From Anaerolineales bacterium (GTDB taxonomy: Bacteria; Chloroflexota; Anaerolineae; Anaerolineales; JABWBV01): a stretch of 59,953 nt of DNA. This document shows positions 32,796 to 41,874 of the stretch, piece by piece; the first letter of the stretch is position 1, and every line of letters begins with the position of its first letter. The notes below the pieces were generated by a model. The model was given only the letters and a program-made list of their open reading frames with translations. It was not told where the DNA came from and made no database searches. The position numbers and the translations under genes are program-made. The stretch is from assembly GCA_020634875.1 (NCBI GenBank), contig JACKAX010000021.1, forward strand, positions 1 to 59,953, given 5' to 3'.

Positions 32796-35045
32796 TTAAT
32801 GTAGCCACCCCTCAAATGGTTCGATATGTAAATAAGTACACACATCCTTCATGCCGGGTGAGACCCACAAATCAAACAACCAAAAACCGGTGATACTACT
32901 GATCGAGCAGGGCGTTTTGTCCGTTGTTTCGAGCAAAGCGACGACTTCGGCGGTGGTTTCTTCGTCCATGCGGGAAACCATGATCAGCGTCCAGGGGGAT
33001 TGGAGGGCTTCGGGAGTGAGTTCGTCGGCTTTGTAAACCTGCGTAAGTTGGTCGTCGTGGTAGGGGATGCGATAGATGTTGAGCAAATCTTTGAGCGAGT
33101 TGATAAATATGTTAATTTGGCTGACAAGGATTACGGATGTACGCGGATCGGTCTCGTGTTTGGAGTCAAACAAATATTGGGCGGCTTTCAGATAATACAC
33201 CTGGATGGTCTGGTATTGCCCGCTGTTTTGATACGAGATCGGGTACGCCTGCCAGAGATTCAACCCGGTGATGGCGATGAAGAGCAAGGCCACAATGCCC
33301 CCCCGCACTTTTTCGGGTAATCCCGCTCGTTTGAGCCATGCCACCAGCCACGCGAGTCCCAGCGCGGTCACAACGGACAGCCACGGGAGAATAAAAAACA
33401 CGCGCGTCAGGGCGGGCGCGGGATGACTCGCCGTCAGGACTAAAACCCCAAAAATGTAAGCAAAACTCAAGGTAAAGGGATGCAAAAACGATGGCCGCCG
33501 AAGATTCCATATCAATGCAAAAATGCCCAACAAAAACAAACTTCCGGAGAGCGGATCGAGTAGACTGGAGACAACAAAATGAGTCTGTTCGGTCAAATAG
33601 AATGGGCTAATCAGATGTTGAAGGATGGTGTTTTGATAATAGATAGGCGCGGAGGCAAAAGGTGCAAAGCGGTTGGTTTCCTGCGTGTAGGCAGATAAAA
33701 TCATGAATGATTGCCAATAAGGTTTTTGCAAGAGCAGAGGAAAAATGAACACGCCTAATGTGAGCAACGAAACTCCCCATCGTTTCAAAGTTTGCTCGTA
33801 AGGTTTTCGTGGCCTATCGTAAAACAGGAAAAACAGCCATGGCAGAGGCACTGCAATTAACGCCCCAGTAAACGAATAAAAACAAAACGCTTGTGCCGTG
33901 CCCACTGCCACATACGCGAGCATCTTCTTCGATTGGACCGCCCACCCGGTTGCCCACAGCACCAACCCTACCGCCAGCAACCCCTGGAAATTGTTGTACC
34001 CCACTTTCCCGAAGGTAAAAATGTAGTGTGACATCCCCAAAATAAATACACTCCACAAGGCTATCTTGCGGGAAAGAAAACGCTGCCAAAAATCGTAATA
34101 AAAAATCAGGGCCAAAACAGCAAGGTACAGACTGCTAAATCGCCAGCTAAAATTTGACAACCCCAAGACCTTAATAAACCCAGCCTGCAATACCGTGCTA
34201 AAAAAAGGATGTTGCCCATAAACATATGACCCCCAAAACAAATGAGTCTGTAATTCGCTCCAAGTTCGAGAAATCCACGAAGCGGTCTCATAAAACGAAA
34301 ACTCATCCCCTATCACCGAAAACCACCACGCGTTAATATACAAGGTCGAAAACACTAAACTCAGCGCCACCACCCAGAAGACCGGATTCAGTCGTTTCCG
34401 AAACCGGAACAGGTTCACTACTGCCAGCGTCAGGGTCAGTCTGGCTAACCACGACGGCAAATCCTGGGTATACAAACTTGCCAACACCCCGACCAGCGCG
34501 GCATGCGCCAGCAAAACACTGAGCCAAAACTCACCATTCTCCCTGAACCACTTCCAAAAAGTGCCTGACGGAAGGGTTCCCACTCCCCACGCGGTCAAAT
34601 ATAGCCCGCAAAACACTGCGTAATCCCACCCCGGCAACCCCGTACCGAACATAGGTACTGCCAAAAACGGAAACGCTACCAAACAAACTCGCCCCAAAAC
34701 CATCGCCACTTTCTTCTGCCGGGGCGAAATATCTTCATGACTTTCGTGTGTTATCCCTGTTTCGCTTTCCAGAAATTCCTCTCCCGGCATTCGCAACACA
34801 AAACTCATGCCGAGCAAAACCCCTATGCACGCAAAAATAATCCAAAAATAATCCGGCAAAGGCTCGATAAGCGGAAATTTCACTCGATTCCATATCGCAT
34901 GAACCTCTTTACTAATGAAAGGCTCATACCACCACCGATCGCGCACCACCAACCACGCGGGCACCGTTGCCAGCCACACCGCCGTCCCCAGCAGCATCCA
35001 CTGCCCAACCGTCCAAACCTTTGCCCACACGTTCTTCATCTTCAT
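32796..35045 (-). CDS. GT39/PMT-type membrane glycosyltransferase, copy B
   Basis: 749 residues with about 13 predicted membrane helices and a soluble C-terminal domain of about 130 residues. The acidic motif in the first outer loop reads VIGDEFSFYETASWISR, typical of lipid-carrier dependent GT39-like enzymes, and YGQHPFFSTV follows as in that superfamily. It overlaps the MBOAT gene by four bases (ATGA) and is three bases from the DltD-like gene, so it belongs to the acylation operon. It likely adds a sugar to a surface lipid or polymer. No close named family recognised; distinct from copy A. Confidence 0.8.
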   Translation of the reverse strand: MKMKNVWAKVWTVGQWMLLGTAVWLATVPAWLVVRDRWWYEPFISKEVHAIWNRVKFPLIEPLPDYFWIIFACIGVLLGMSFVLRMPGEEFLESETGITHESHEDISPRQKKVAMVLGRVCLVAFPFLAVPMFGTGLPGWDYAVFCGLYLTAWGVGTLPSGTFWKWFRENGEFWLSVLLAHAALVGVLASLYTQDLPSWLARLTLTLAVVNLFRFRKRLNPVFWVVALSLVFSTLYINAWWFSVIGDEFSFYETASWISRTWSELQTHLFWGSYVYGQHPFFSTVLQAGFIKVLGLSNFSWRFSSLYLAVLALIFYYDFWQRFLSRKIALWSVFILGMSHYIFTFGKVGYNNFQGLLAVGLVLWATGWAVQSKKMLAYVAVGTAQAFCFYSFTGALIAVPLPWLFFLFYDRPRKPYEQTLKRWGVSLLTLGVFIFPLLLQKPYWQSFMILSAYTQETNRFAPFASAPIYYQNTILQHLISPFYLTEQTHFVVSSLLDPLSGSLFLLGIFALIWNLRRPSFLHPFTLSFAYIFGVLVLTASHPAPALTRVFFILPWLSVVTALGLAWLVAWLKRAGLPEKVRGGIVALLFIAITGLNLWQAYPISYQNSGQYQTIQVYYLKAAQYLFDSKHETDPRTSVILVSQINIFINSLKDLLNIYRIPYHDDQLTQVYKADELTPEALQSPWTLIMVSRMDEETTAEVVALLETTDKTPCSISSITGFWLFDLWVSPGMKDVCTYLHIEPFEGWLH

Positions 35046-36490
35046 CCTCCCACCAACACCTTAAAAAACGCCCACGCAGACGCTGGTTGCCCCAACGCAA
35101 ACCACACCCAACCGAGCGTGACAAAGTGAAACATCAACACCGTACCAACCCCTGTCAATGCCGCTTTCATGCGCGGCATCCCTTCCCACGCCGCATACCG
35201 CGCCCGAAACGTCTCACTCCACCGGTTATGCACGAACAAGCCTACCCCGTGCCACGCCCCCCAAATCAAAAAATTCCATGTCACCCCGTGCCACAACCCG
35301 ATCAACATCATCGTTGTCACCTGCGTCAAAAAAATGACCGCCGGAATAGCCCACCTTCGCCCTCGAAGCGCCCGCGTCAACGGATTGAAATAGTAAGCCC
35401 GAAACCACTGCGCTAGCGTCATGTGCCAGCTATTCCAAAATACCGTCAAATTTGGTTTCCAATACGGCGCATCGAAATTCTCAGGTAGCTTCACCCCCGC
35501 CAGCATCCCTAGCCCAAGCGCAATATCCGTATACCCCGAAAAATCAAAATAAATCCGCCACGCATACGCATACAGCACCACCCACGCCCACCCCGCCGCG
35601 TGGATTTGCCCCGCGTTCGCATCACTTAACGCAATTAATGCCAACCCATCCGCCAGCGCGAACTTCTTCAACACCCCCACCGCGATCCGCACCCCTGCGG
35701 GCAACAACACCGCTCTCACCTCAAACGGCTTCCTCAAATCTCCCACAAACCGCTGCACCCGATCAATCGGCCCCGCCGTATACGCCGGAAAAAACAACAC
35801 ATACAGCACAAACTCATCCAACGCCAACGCAGGCAATCGCCCCGCCGCGTGATCTCGTAACACATGCACCAATCGGAACGCCAGATACGAAAACCCCAAC
35901 CACCGGACATCGAACGCCGTCGCCAGATTCGCCTGTTGCCCGGAAAGCATCCGCAACCCCGCGCTGACCGCCTCGGCGAGCGCGGGGGTTTTTAACACGA
36001 TCAGCCCCCCCAATAACACCACACTGACCCCCGTCCCCACCCACGCGACCTTCCGCCCCCGCCACAAGCCCCCCCCGATTAATGCTGCCCCCCCAATTGC
36101 TATCGCAACCATCTCTATCTTTGGCGGGCGCGTCGGCGTCAAACAGCATACTGGCTCCCAATACCTCAACCCCGCCACCACCAACACTATTCCCACCAAA
36201 ATCCCCCACGTAACCCCCTCTATCTTCCCCCACTTAGGGGATTTATCCCCTCCCCCCTCTCCCGCCGGGAGAGGGCCGGGGTGGGGGGCTAGAGTCCAAA
36301 CCCACACCGTCAACGCCAAAGCCAGCGTCGGCAACCAAAAATCCAAATACCGAATCGGCATTGAGGGCTGAAGCCAATAAATTGCCAGCACACTCCCTGC
36401 CATCAGCACCCAGCGCCGCCCTTGTGCCCACGGCAAAATCCCCGTCGCCAGCGCAAATACGCCAAAGATCAGAATTTGGAATAAAGTCAT
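35042..36490 (-). CDS. MBOAT O-acyltransferase (DltB/AlgI type)
   Basis: 482 residues, about 11 membrane helices. MBOAT signature: FWNSWHMTLAQWFRAYYFNP with His356, and GLWHGVTWNF with His401, the likely catalytic histidine, followed by GAWHG (His414). FSGYTDIALGLGML and YWKPNLTVFW also fit the DltB/AlgI/PatA group, which passes acyl groups across the membrane. A loop at about residues 69-81 (PHPGPLPAGEGG) is encoded by a palindromic repeat and is not a normal part of the fold. A microprotein gene ends 24 bases upstream. Donor is probably the acyl carrier protein coded downstream; acceptor unknown. Confidence 0.9.
   Translation of the reverse strand: MTLFQILIFGVFALATGILPWAQGRRWVLMAGSVLAIYWLQPSMPIRYLDFWLPTLALALTVWVWTLAPHPGPLPAGEGGGDKSPKWGKIEGVTWGILVGIVLVVAGLRYWEPVCCLTPTRPPKIEMVAIAIGGAALIGGGLWRGRKVAWVGTGVSVVLLGGLIVLKTPALAEAVSAGLRMLSGQQANLATAFDVRWLGFSYLAFRLVHVLRDHAAGRLPALALDEFVLYVLFFPAYTAGPIDRVQRFVGDLRKPFEVRAVLLPAGVRIAVGVLKKFALADGLALIALSDANAGQIHAAGWAWVVLYAYAWRIYFDFSGYTDIALGLGMLAGVKLPENFDAPYWKPNLTVFWNSWHMTLAQWFRAYYFNPLTRALRGRRWAIPAVIFLTQVTTMMLIGLWHGVTWNFLIWGAWHGVGLFVHNRWSETFRARYAAWEGMPRMKAALTGVGTVLMFHFVTLGWVWFALGQPASAWAFFKVLVGG
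36255..36275. repeat. Palindromic repeat inside the MBOAT gene
   Basis: CCCTCTCCCG and CGGGAGAGGG flank one base, within a longer C-rich block. It is read in frame as PGPLPAGEGG between two membrane helices. The translated motif is widespread in bacterial genomes as a trace of this repeat type. Confidence 0.75.
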
Positions 36491-36514
36491 CTGCTGAAAA
36501 ACTACGTTATGCCC

Positions 36515-36640
36515 TTAAAAACCCTGATAGATCCATGTTGGTGCCTGATCAGCGGTCAAAATCAACACCGCAATCACAATCAAACACAACACCACCACAT
36601 ACAAATTTTCACGCGTCAAAAACCTTTTCATATACTTCAT
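36515..36640 (-). CDS. DltX-like membrane microprotein ending in WIYQGF
   Basis: 41 residues from the ATG at 36640, or 38 from the ATG at 36631 (MKRFLTRENLYVVVL...). Basic start, one membrane helix (about YVVVLCLIVIAVLIL), then ADQAPTWIYQGF and stop. Too short for most gene finders. Position directly ahead of the MBOAT gene, one membrane pass and the C-terminal aromatic-x-Tyr-x-x-Phe end match DltX, the small Dlt protein whose C-terminus (TFIYNEF-like in Bacillus, from memory) has a Tyr reported to carry the acyl group between DltB and DltD. Start choice is uncertain; the stop and C-terminus are firm. Family assignment is inference from a short motif and context. Confidence 0.65.
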   Translation of the reverse strand: MKYMKRFLTRENLYVVVLCLIVIAVLILTADQAPTWIYQGF

Positions 36641-36646
36641 CACTTA

Positions 36647-37048
36647 TCACTCATTACTTTTTCCACACACTCGCCACTCCCCATCCTCTTCCTTCACTAA
36701 AAATGCCGATGTATCTAGTGGGAAATTCCGGTCTTCTGCCCCGTAGGTTGCCACGATTTCGCCCGTGCAACTGACGAGGGTGTATACCCCCTCGGTTCCG
36801 GTAGCCTGACAGGCCATATTTTCCACACGAGTCTGTACCCCGACGAACGCATCTAACTCCAATTGGGCGGCCTCTTCCCACGCAGCACACGACGCCGCAA
36901 TCATCTGGTCAGCGTTCTTATCGGCGAGGGCTTGCACGTAGGTCTCCGCCGCTTGAATGGCCGCATCGTTGGTGCTGCCGGAACAAGCCGCCAGCACCAA
37001 AACCATGCCACATAACAAAATGCAGGTAAATAATTTTCTTGTTATCAT
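36647..37048 (-). CDS. Small lipoprotein, DUF4878-like
   Basis: 133 residues. Signal peptide with lipobox LAAC, lipidated Cys22. The mature part (NDAAIQAAETYVQALADKNADQMIAASC) has the helix pattern of NTF2-like/DUF4878 lipoproteins, then three strands ending DGEWRVCGKS. Four cysteines in the mature part (in ASCAAW, MACQA, VSCTG, RVCGK) could make two disulfides. Role unknown. It sits seven bases from the microprotein reading frame and may be part of the same transcript. Confidence 0.75.
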   Translation of the reverse strand: MITRKLFTCILLCGMVLVLAACSGSTNDAAIQAAETYVQALADKNADQMIAASCAAWEEAAQLELDAFVGVQTRVENMACQATGTEGVYTLVSCTGEIVATYGAEDRNFPLDTSAFLVKEEDGEWRVCGKSNE

Positions 37049-37125
37049 GTTTTACTCCTTCACATAGCTGCGCCATTTGTAGGTGTATTCTGCTCACAAA
37101 GGCGAGTCTACAGGAAATTGGTGAA

Positions 37126-38193
37126 TTACTGAGGATTAATGATTGCCCAATACAGGGCATCAAGCACTTGCAGGGCGCTTAAATTCCGCACGGTCATGCC
37201 CAGCCCCAGATAATCAGTCGTGAATTCTGCGGGATGACTGTAACTGACCGAGGGATGAACCCCATCCTCACCGATGCCATTGTTTGGCAGCCCACTGATG
37301 ATTAAGTGGTAATCCCATAGAGGAATTTGATATTCCTGCGCGAGTGTGGCTATGATAGCGTTAAATTCTGCCACTTCCTGGTGCATATTCACTTGTTTGT
37401 ATTCGGGAATGGTACTGAGCACGGGGATTACCCCCATCTCGATAGAAATATCCAAGATCCGCCGCATCTGTTGCTCGAATTGTTTGGGCGGCGTGGGAAT
37501 GACATCGTTCGTACCCAACATGATCAACGCCACCGCCGGACGCGTGACACGATATTCGCATACCAACGGGTTTTCTCCAAGTTCGCAGACTTGTTGATTG
37601 GCTTTTGAGGGGGCGAGAACTGTCGCGGCACGCCAACCGTTGAACGCCGCCAGTGATTCGTTTTGAAACGAGTCACTTGTGCGGGCAGTCTCAGCCCTAA
37701 AAAAATCAATCACGGGTTGCAAATAGGCATATACCCCTAAGTTGTAGTTCCCCTTTCCAAACGGGGCGAGATAAGCGGCGGTATACGAAATGCTGTCCCC
37801 TACTTTGGAAAACACATTCGGACGGTTGCCCAATTGTTGTCCCGCTTCAAAAATCTCCCGTACCCGCGCGCCAACGCCTGTGATGTACGGATAAGGGCTG
37901 AGTTCCACGTTTTTTGCTTCTGCAAAGGGGATAAGGGGAAGTTTCGTTTCCTGAGTGACGGTGGGAAGCGGAGGCAGGGGAGTGTTCCCTTCGGGGATGG
38001 GTTCGTTTTCTGCTGCTGTAGCAACTTCAACGGGGAGGGTAACTACGGGAGGCAGGTCGGCGGGCCGTTGTTGAGGAGACGCGAACCAATTTAGCGCGAA
38101 GGGTATATAAAGGAAGAGAGCCAGGGCTACGAGCAAACTCGTACACCCGCATCCCGTTGCTAATGTCCATTTCTGCCAGGGCTTGAGTCGCAT
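37126..38193 (-). CDS. SGNH/GDSL hydrolase-like protein, membrane anchored, intact catalytic residues
   Basis: 355 residues. Membrane helix about 14-36, Pro/Thr linker to about residue 85, then an SGNH domain with KVGDSISY (Ser134), MLGTNDV (Gly and Asn blocks) and GEDGVHPSVSYSH (Asp/His pair). So the full Ser-Gly-Asn-His set is present, in contrast to the two related genes at 29637-31701, whose domains align with it over the whole length. Probably an exported esterase or acyltransferase. It lies upstream of the MBOAT locus and ten bases after mutS2, on the same strand. Confidence 0.82.
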   Translation of the reverse strand: MRLKPWQKWTLATGCGCTSLLVALALFLYIPFALNWFASPQQRPADLPPVVTLPVEVATAAENEPIPEGNTPLPPLPTVTQETKLPLIPFAEAKNVELSPYPYITGVGARVREIFEAGQQLGNRPNVFSKVGDSISYTAAYLAPFGKGNYNLGVYAYLQPVIDFFRAETARTSDSFQNESLAAFNGWRAATVLAPSKANQQVCELGENPLVCEYRVTRPAVALIMLGTNDVIPTPPKQFEQQMRRILDISIEMGVIPVLSTIPEYKQVNMHQEVAEFNAIIATLAQEYQIPLWDYHLIISGLPNNGIGEDGVHPSVSYSHPAEFTTDYLGLGMTVRNLSALQVLDALYWAIINPQ

Positions 38194-38202
38194 ACCCGCC
38201 CT

Positions 38203-40677
38203 TTACTCCACAAATTTCACCACAGTGACCCCATCGCCCCCCTCGCCATCCAGCCCGGTTTCAAAGTGGCTGATCTTGGCGTTTTGCCGGAGCGCCTCGC
38301 GCACCGCGTCGCGCAAGCGGCCTGTCCCCTTGCCGTGAATGACGCGGACAAACGGCACCTGGGCCAGATACCCCCGGTCGAGATAATCGGTCAGTTTTTC
38401 GAGGGCCTCTTCCACGCGTTGGCCGCGCAAGTCCAGTTCGATGCCGGGAACTGCGGGGTGGTGAACGGGAGCCGCTTCTGGCACGGTTTCCAGCAATTTT
38501 TTCTTGCGCCGGGAAGTGGGCTTTTCCACCTCTGTCGATTCACTATCACCCCCGCGCACCAACTCGGTTAGACGGGTGCGTACTCGCATCATCCCAATTT
38601 GCACTTCGGCTTCATCCTCGCCTAACGTGGTGAGCACCCCCAACGCACCGAGGGAACGCAGACGGACTTTGTCGCCCAGTCTGAGCGGGCGGCGTACCTG
38701 TTCAGTCGGGGTGCTGGGAGCGACAGGGAATTCCCGCTCGGTAGGGGCGGCAACGATGTCTTCGAGCACTTCCACCTTTTCGGCGATTTCTTCCACAACT
38801 TCCAACGGTTGGCGGGCGCGGGCGAGTTGGCGGCGCAATTCGCGGACTTCTTCTTCCACTTCTTCTAGCCGCGCAGCGGCCTGTCGGCGGGCTTTTTCCA
38901 GCACCTCGCGGCGTTCGTCTTCGAGCTTTTCCAGACGTTTGAGCAAATCCTCACGCAGGCGGGTGACGTCGTTGCGGGCGCGGTCGGCGTCCAGACGGGT
39001 TTTGCGGAGGAGGTCGCGTTGTTGGTGGATTTCGGCGAGGAGATCGGCGGCTTGTAGTTCTTGTTGGGGGAGGCCTTCGCGGGCGACGGCGACGATCTTT
39101 TCGGGCAGGCCCAGGCGTTGGGCGATAGTCAGCGCGTTGGAGACACCGGGCAGGCCGATGATTAGTCGATAGGTGGGGCGTAGGGTTTCTACGTCAAATT
39201 CCACGCTGGCGTTGACGACGCCGGAACGGTTGTGGGCATAGGTTTTGAGTTCGGGGTAGTGGGTGGCGACAAAGGTGGTGATGCGTCGGTCGAGCAGGTG
39301 CGTGAGAATGGAACTGGCGAGGGCTGCGCCTTCTTGCGGGTCGGTGCCGGAGCCGAGTTCGTCAAAAAGCACAAGGCTTTGCGGGTCAGCTTCTTCTAAA
39401 ATGCGGATGATGTTGGTGATGTGCCCGGAGAATGTAGAGAGGGATTGTTCGATGGATTGTTCGTCGCCAATGTCGGCGAAGATGTTTTCAAAGACGGTGA
39501 TCTCGGAGCCGGGGTCGGTGGGGAGATGTAGGCCGGATTGGGCCATGAGGGCGAGCAGACCTGTGGTTTTGAGGCTGATGGTTTTGCCACCCGTGTTGGG
39601 GCCAGTGATGATGAGGGCGTAGGTGCTGGAGTCGAGAACGAGGTCAATGGGAACGACGGTGTCTGGGTTGAGGAGGGGGTGACGTGACCCTTCGAGGCGG
39701 ATAATGCTGCCGGGGTGGCCGTTGGTTGGGGCGGGGTGTTCCGCGCGGGGTGGCTCCCCTTTCCGCGGGGCAACGGTGCCTAAGACGGGGAAGGAATGGA
39801 GGCGGGGTTCGGTGGCCGCGAGGTCTTCGGCATATTTCGCTTTGGCAAACGCTAGATCGAGATCAGCTACCGTTTCCACCATCCAAATCAGTTCTTCGGC
39901 ATGATCGGCGATCTTCCCGCAAAGTTCGGCGAGGATGCGGTGTTCTTCGTCGCGTTCGTCGAGTTGGAGTTGGCGGTATTCGTTGTTGAGTTCCACGACG
40001 CCGAGGGGTTCAACGAAGAGGGTCGCGCCGGAGGAGGATTGGTCGTGAACGATGGATTTGACTTTGCCTTTGAAGTCGGCACGGAGGGGGATGACGTAGC
40101 GACCATCGCGGGTGGTGATGAGGTTGTCTTGCAGGTAGGGGGACACGTCCGGATCGTTGAGCATCCGTTGCATCCGGGAGAGGAGGCGGTCGTGGACGAC
40201 GCGGAGGTCGCGGCGGACGTTGGAGAGGCGGGGGGAGGCATGGTCGTGGATGTCGCCGCGCTCGGAGATGACTTTGGTGATGGCGTCTATCAGGCCGGGG
40301 GGCTGGGGGAGGCGGCTGGCGATTTCGGTGAGGTTGGGGAAGTGTTCTTGGGTACGTTCAAAGAGACGGGCGAGTTCACGGGCGGCGATGAGAGTGTTTT
40401 TGACGTCCAGGATTTCGGGGATGGGGAGGACTACGCCGCGTTGGGTCGCTTCGGCTTGTTGACGGATGTCATGTGCGCCGCCAATGGTGGTGTTGGGACG
40501 CGTTTCGAGCAGGCGGCGTGCCTCGGTGGTTTCGACCTGCCAACGGCGTGCGGTTTCGAGGTCAGTGGTGGGGTGCAGGGCGCGCGCGAGGATTTCGGAG
40601 CCGCTGAAGGCACAGCGTTCCGCGAGGCGTGCGAGCACTTTAGGGTATTCGAGAGTCGAGAGCGTTTTCGGGTCCAT
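38203..40677 (-). CDS. mutS2: Endonuclease MutS2
   Basis: 824 residues. Starts MDPKTLSTLEYPKVLARLAE as usual for MutS2. ATPase motifs GPNTGGKT and LVLFDELGSGTDP, then FVATHYPELK. A long charged coiled coil follows (EIHQQRDLLRKTRLDADRAR), a KOW-like part (LRLGDKVRLRSLGALGVL) and a C-terminal Smr nuclease domain with LDLRGQRVEEALEKL and HGKGTGRLR. Known roles in the family are suppression of recombination and, in Bacillus, splitting of collided ribosomes. An insertion with PRAEHPAPTNGHPG (near 39700) lies before the ATPase. Divergent from spoVS. Confidence 0.95.
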   Translation of the reverse strand: MDPKTLSTLEYPKVLARLAERCAFSGSEILARALHPTTDLETARRWQVETTEARRLLETRPNTTIGGAHDIRQQAEATQRGVVLPIPEILDVKNTLIAARELARLFERTQEHFPNLTEIASRLPQPPGLIDAITKVISERGDIHDHASPRLSNVRRDLRVVHDRLLSRMQRMLNDPDVSPYLQDNLITTRDGRYVIPLRADFKGKVKSIVHDQSSSGATLFVEPLGVVELNNEYRQLQLDERDEEHRILAELCGKIADHAEELIWMVETVADLDLAFAKAKYAEDLAATEPRLHSFPVLGTVAPRKGEPPRAEHPAPTNGHPGSIIRLEGSRHPLLNPDTVVPIDLVLDSSTYALIITGPNTGGKTISLKTTGLLALMAQSGLHLPTDPGSEITVFENIFADIGDEQSIEQSLSTFSGHITNIIRILEEADPQSLVLFDELGSGTDPQEGAALASSILTHLLDRRITTFVATHYPELKTYAHNRSGVVNASVEFDVETLRPTYRLIIGLPGVSNALTIAQRLGLPEKIVAVAREGLPQQELQAADLLAEIHQQRDLLRKTRLDADRARNDVTRLREDLLKRLEKLEDERREVLEKARRQAAARLEEVEEEVRELRRQLARARQPLEVVEEIAEKVEVLEDIVAAPTEREFPVAPSTPTEQVRRPLRLGDKVRLRSLGALGVLTTLGEDEAEVQIGMMRVRTRLTELVRGGDSESTEVEKPTSRRKKKLLETVPEAAPVHHPAVPGIELDLRGQRVEEALEKLTDYLDRGYLAQVPFVRVIHGKGTGRLRDAVREALRQNAKISHFETGLDGEGGDGVTVVKFVE

Positions 40678-40767
40678 AGTAAGAGAGCCTGGCTTTTGAA
40701 CGAAAAGTGCGGGGGATGCTTTTGCCAGATTTTGCAGTGTACCACATTCGAGGGATAACAGTCCCGC

Positions 40768-40796
40768 TTGCTTGCGTTGACAAAATCTTGTACAAT
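40768..40796 (+). promoter_or_regulatory. Predicted promoter of spoVS
   Basis: TTGCTT (40768-40773), 17-base spacer, TACAAT (40791-40796). Upstream of spoVS with a leader of about 70 bases. By eye only. Confidence 0.4.
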
Positions 40797-40870
40797 TCGT
40801 TTGTTAATCAACCGTCGTTGTAAGCTGCTTGGGTCCCATCAATGATTCCATTTTAGCAAGGAGGCTCATT

Positions 40871-41185
40871 ATGGACGTTATCAAAGTAGCAGGAAATTCT
40901 CGTACTTCTGCCGTAGCTGGTGCTATTGCGGGTGTATTCCGTGAGCACCGGTATGCGGAAGTGCAAGCGATTGGCGCGGGAGCCGTCAATCAGGCAATTA
41001 AAGCCCTTGTGCTTGCGACAAAGTACCTGGAGAAGGATGGTTTTTCTATTGCGTTTGTCCCACATTTTTCAGATGTGGAAATAGACGGCAAAGTCCGAAC
41101 GGCTGTCAAGATGAGTGTTGAGGAGCATGTCCCAAGCCCATCCCGGCCTGTAGGCAGTTTCAACGACGCGGCGGAAGAAGATTAG
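40871..41185 (+). CDS. spoVS: Stage V sporulation protein S family protein
   Basis: 104 residues from the ATG at 40871, with AAGGAGG at 40858-40864; the ORF extension upstream lacks any site. MDVIKVAGNSRTSAVAGAIAGVFREH is diagnostic of SpoVS, an Alba-like small nucleic-acid binding fold, followed by AIGAGAVNQAIKALVLATKYL. The C-terminal 20 residues are acidic and variable. In Bacillus it affects a sporulation stage; in non-sporulating phyla such as Chloroflexota and Thermus it is common and its role is unknown, probably RNA or DNA binding. Own promoter and terminator. Confidence 0.94.
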   Translation: MDVIKVAGNSRTSAVAGAIAGVFREHRYAEVQAIGAGAVNQAIKALVLATKYLEKDGFSIAFVPHFSDVEIDGKVRTAVKMSVEEHVPSPSRPVGSFNDAAEED

Positions 41186-41252
41186 AATGATTTTGATGGG
41201 CCGCTAATCTTCTGAGGCTGATGATTTAACCGTCTCAGACGGTGGAATCATA

Positions 41253-41303
41253 GTTTCCGCTGTACTAGACCCTGAAAAGTTTAGTACGGCGGAAACGTTT
41301 TTA
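41253..41303 (+). terminator. Terminator of spoVS
   Basis: GTTTCCGCTGTACTA (41253-41267) pairs with TAGTACGGCGGAAAC (41282-41296) with one G-U, followed by GTTTTTAA. Confidence 0.85.
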
Positions 41304-41874
41304 AGGGGGGGAAGTTTTTTTGTCTTACGATATGGGGTGTAGAGCCCCTACCCCTTCAAAATTTCGGGTTTCCATCCTGTTGATTCCGAGAGAGCTAAAA
41401 TTTACAAAGCTATGGCGAAGGGATAAATTATAATGTTGTTGTTTTTTGCGCAGAATTCTGAAATATTTATAAAAATTTTTAGCTGTACTATTATTAAGTA
41501 ATTACCTGCTGAACTAATAAGTGTAGAATGCTCGAAAATGAGGTGGGGTGGGGCCTCTGTTTGTTTCACAGCACCTGATTTTGAATTTACCTGCGTGAGA
41601 CATTCATTTATAAATAGGATTTGATGATCCAGGGATGGTATTGCTTTTTATAATGAATACACAAATTTGTTTTGTTCCCAAACAATAGGTTTTTTTCCTG
41701 ATGATTTTGGTTGAACCTATTTGTCTGTTCTAACCCTGTACGTACTTAAATGTATTTACTCCTGCAGGGTAGAAAGTTTCGGAAAGGGATAAACGCGAGA
41801 TTGTGATTTCCTCACTTTTTCCTTCTTCGTAGATTCTCCACATTTTCTGTACAGGGTTCTTTATTTTTATATCT
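41304..41874. other. AT-rich region upstream of the STAND/BTAD regulator
   Basis: About 570 bases with no convincing gene. A 28-codon reading frame from 41537 has no ribosome binding site and no recognisable content. AT-rich composition differs from the flanks of the window. The regulator promoter must be here but I see no clear hexamer pair. Confidence 0.3.

Noticed and set aside
41177..41212. Terminator formed by GAAGATTAG and CTAATCTTC at the end of spoVS
   Set aside because: The stem is 9 bases with an 18-base loop and no T-run; the stronger terminator is at 41253-41303.
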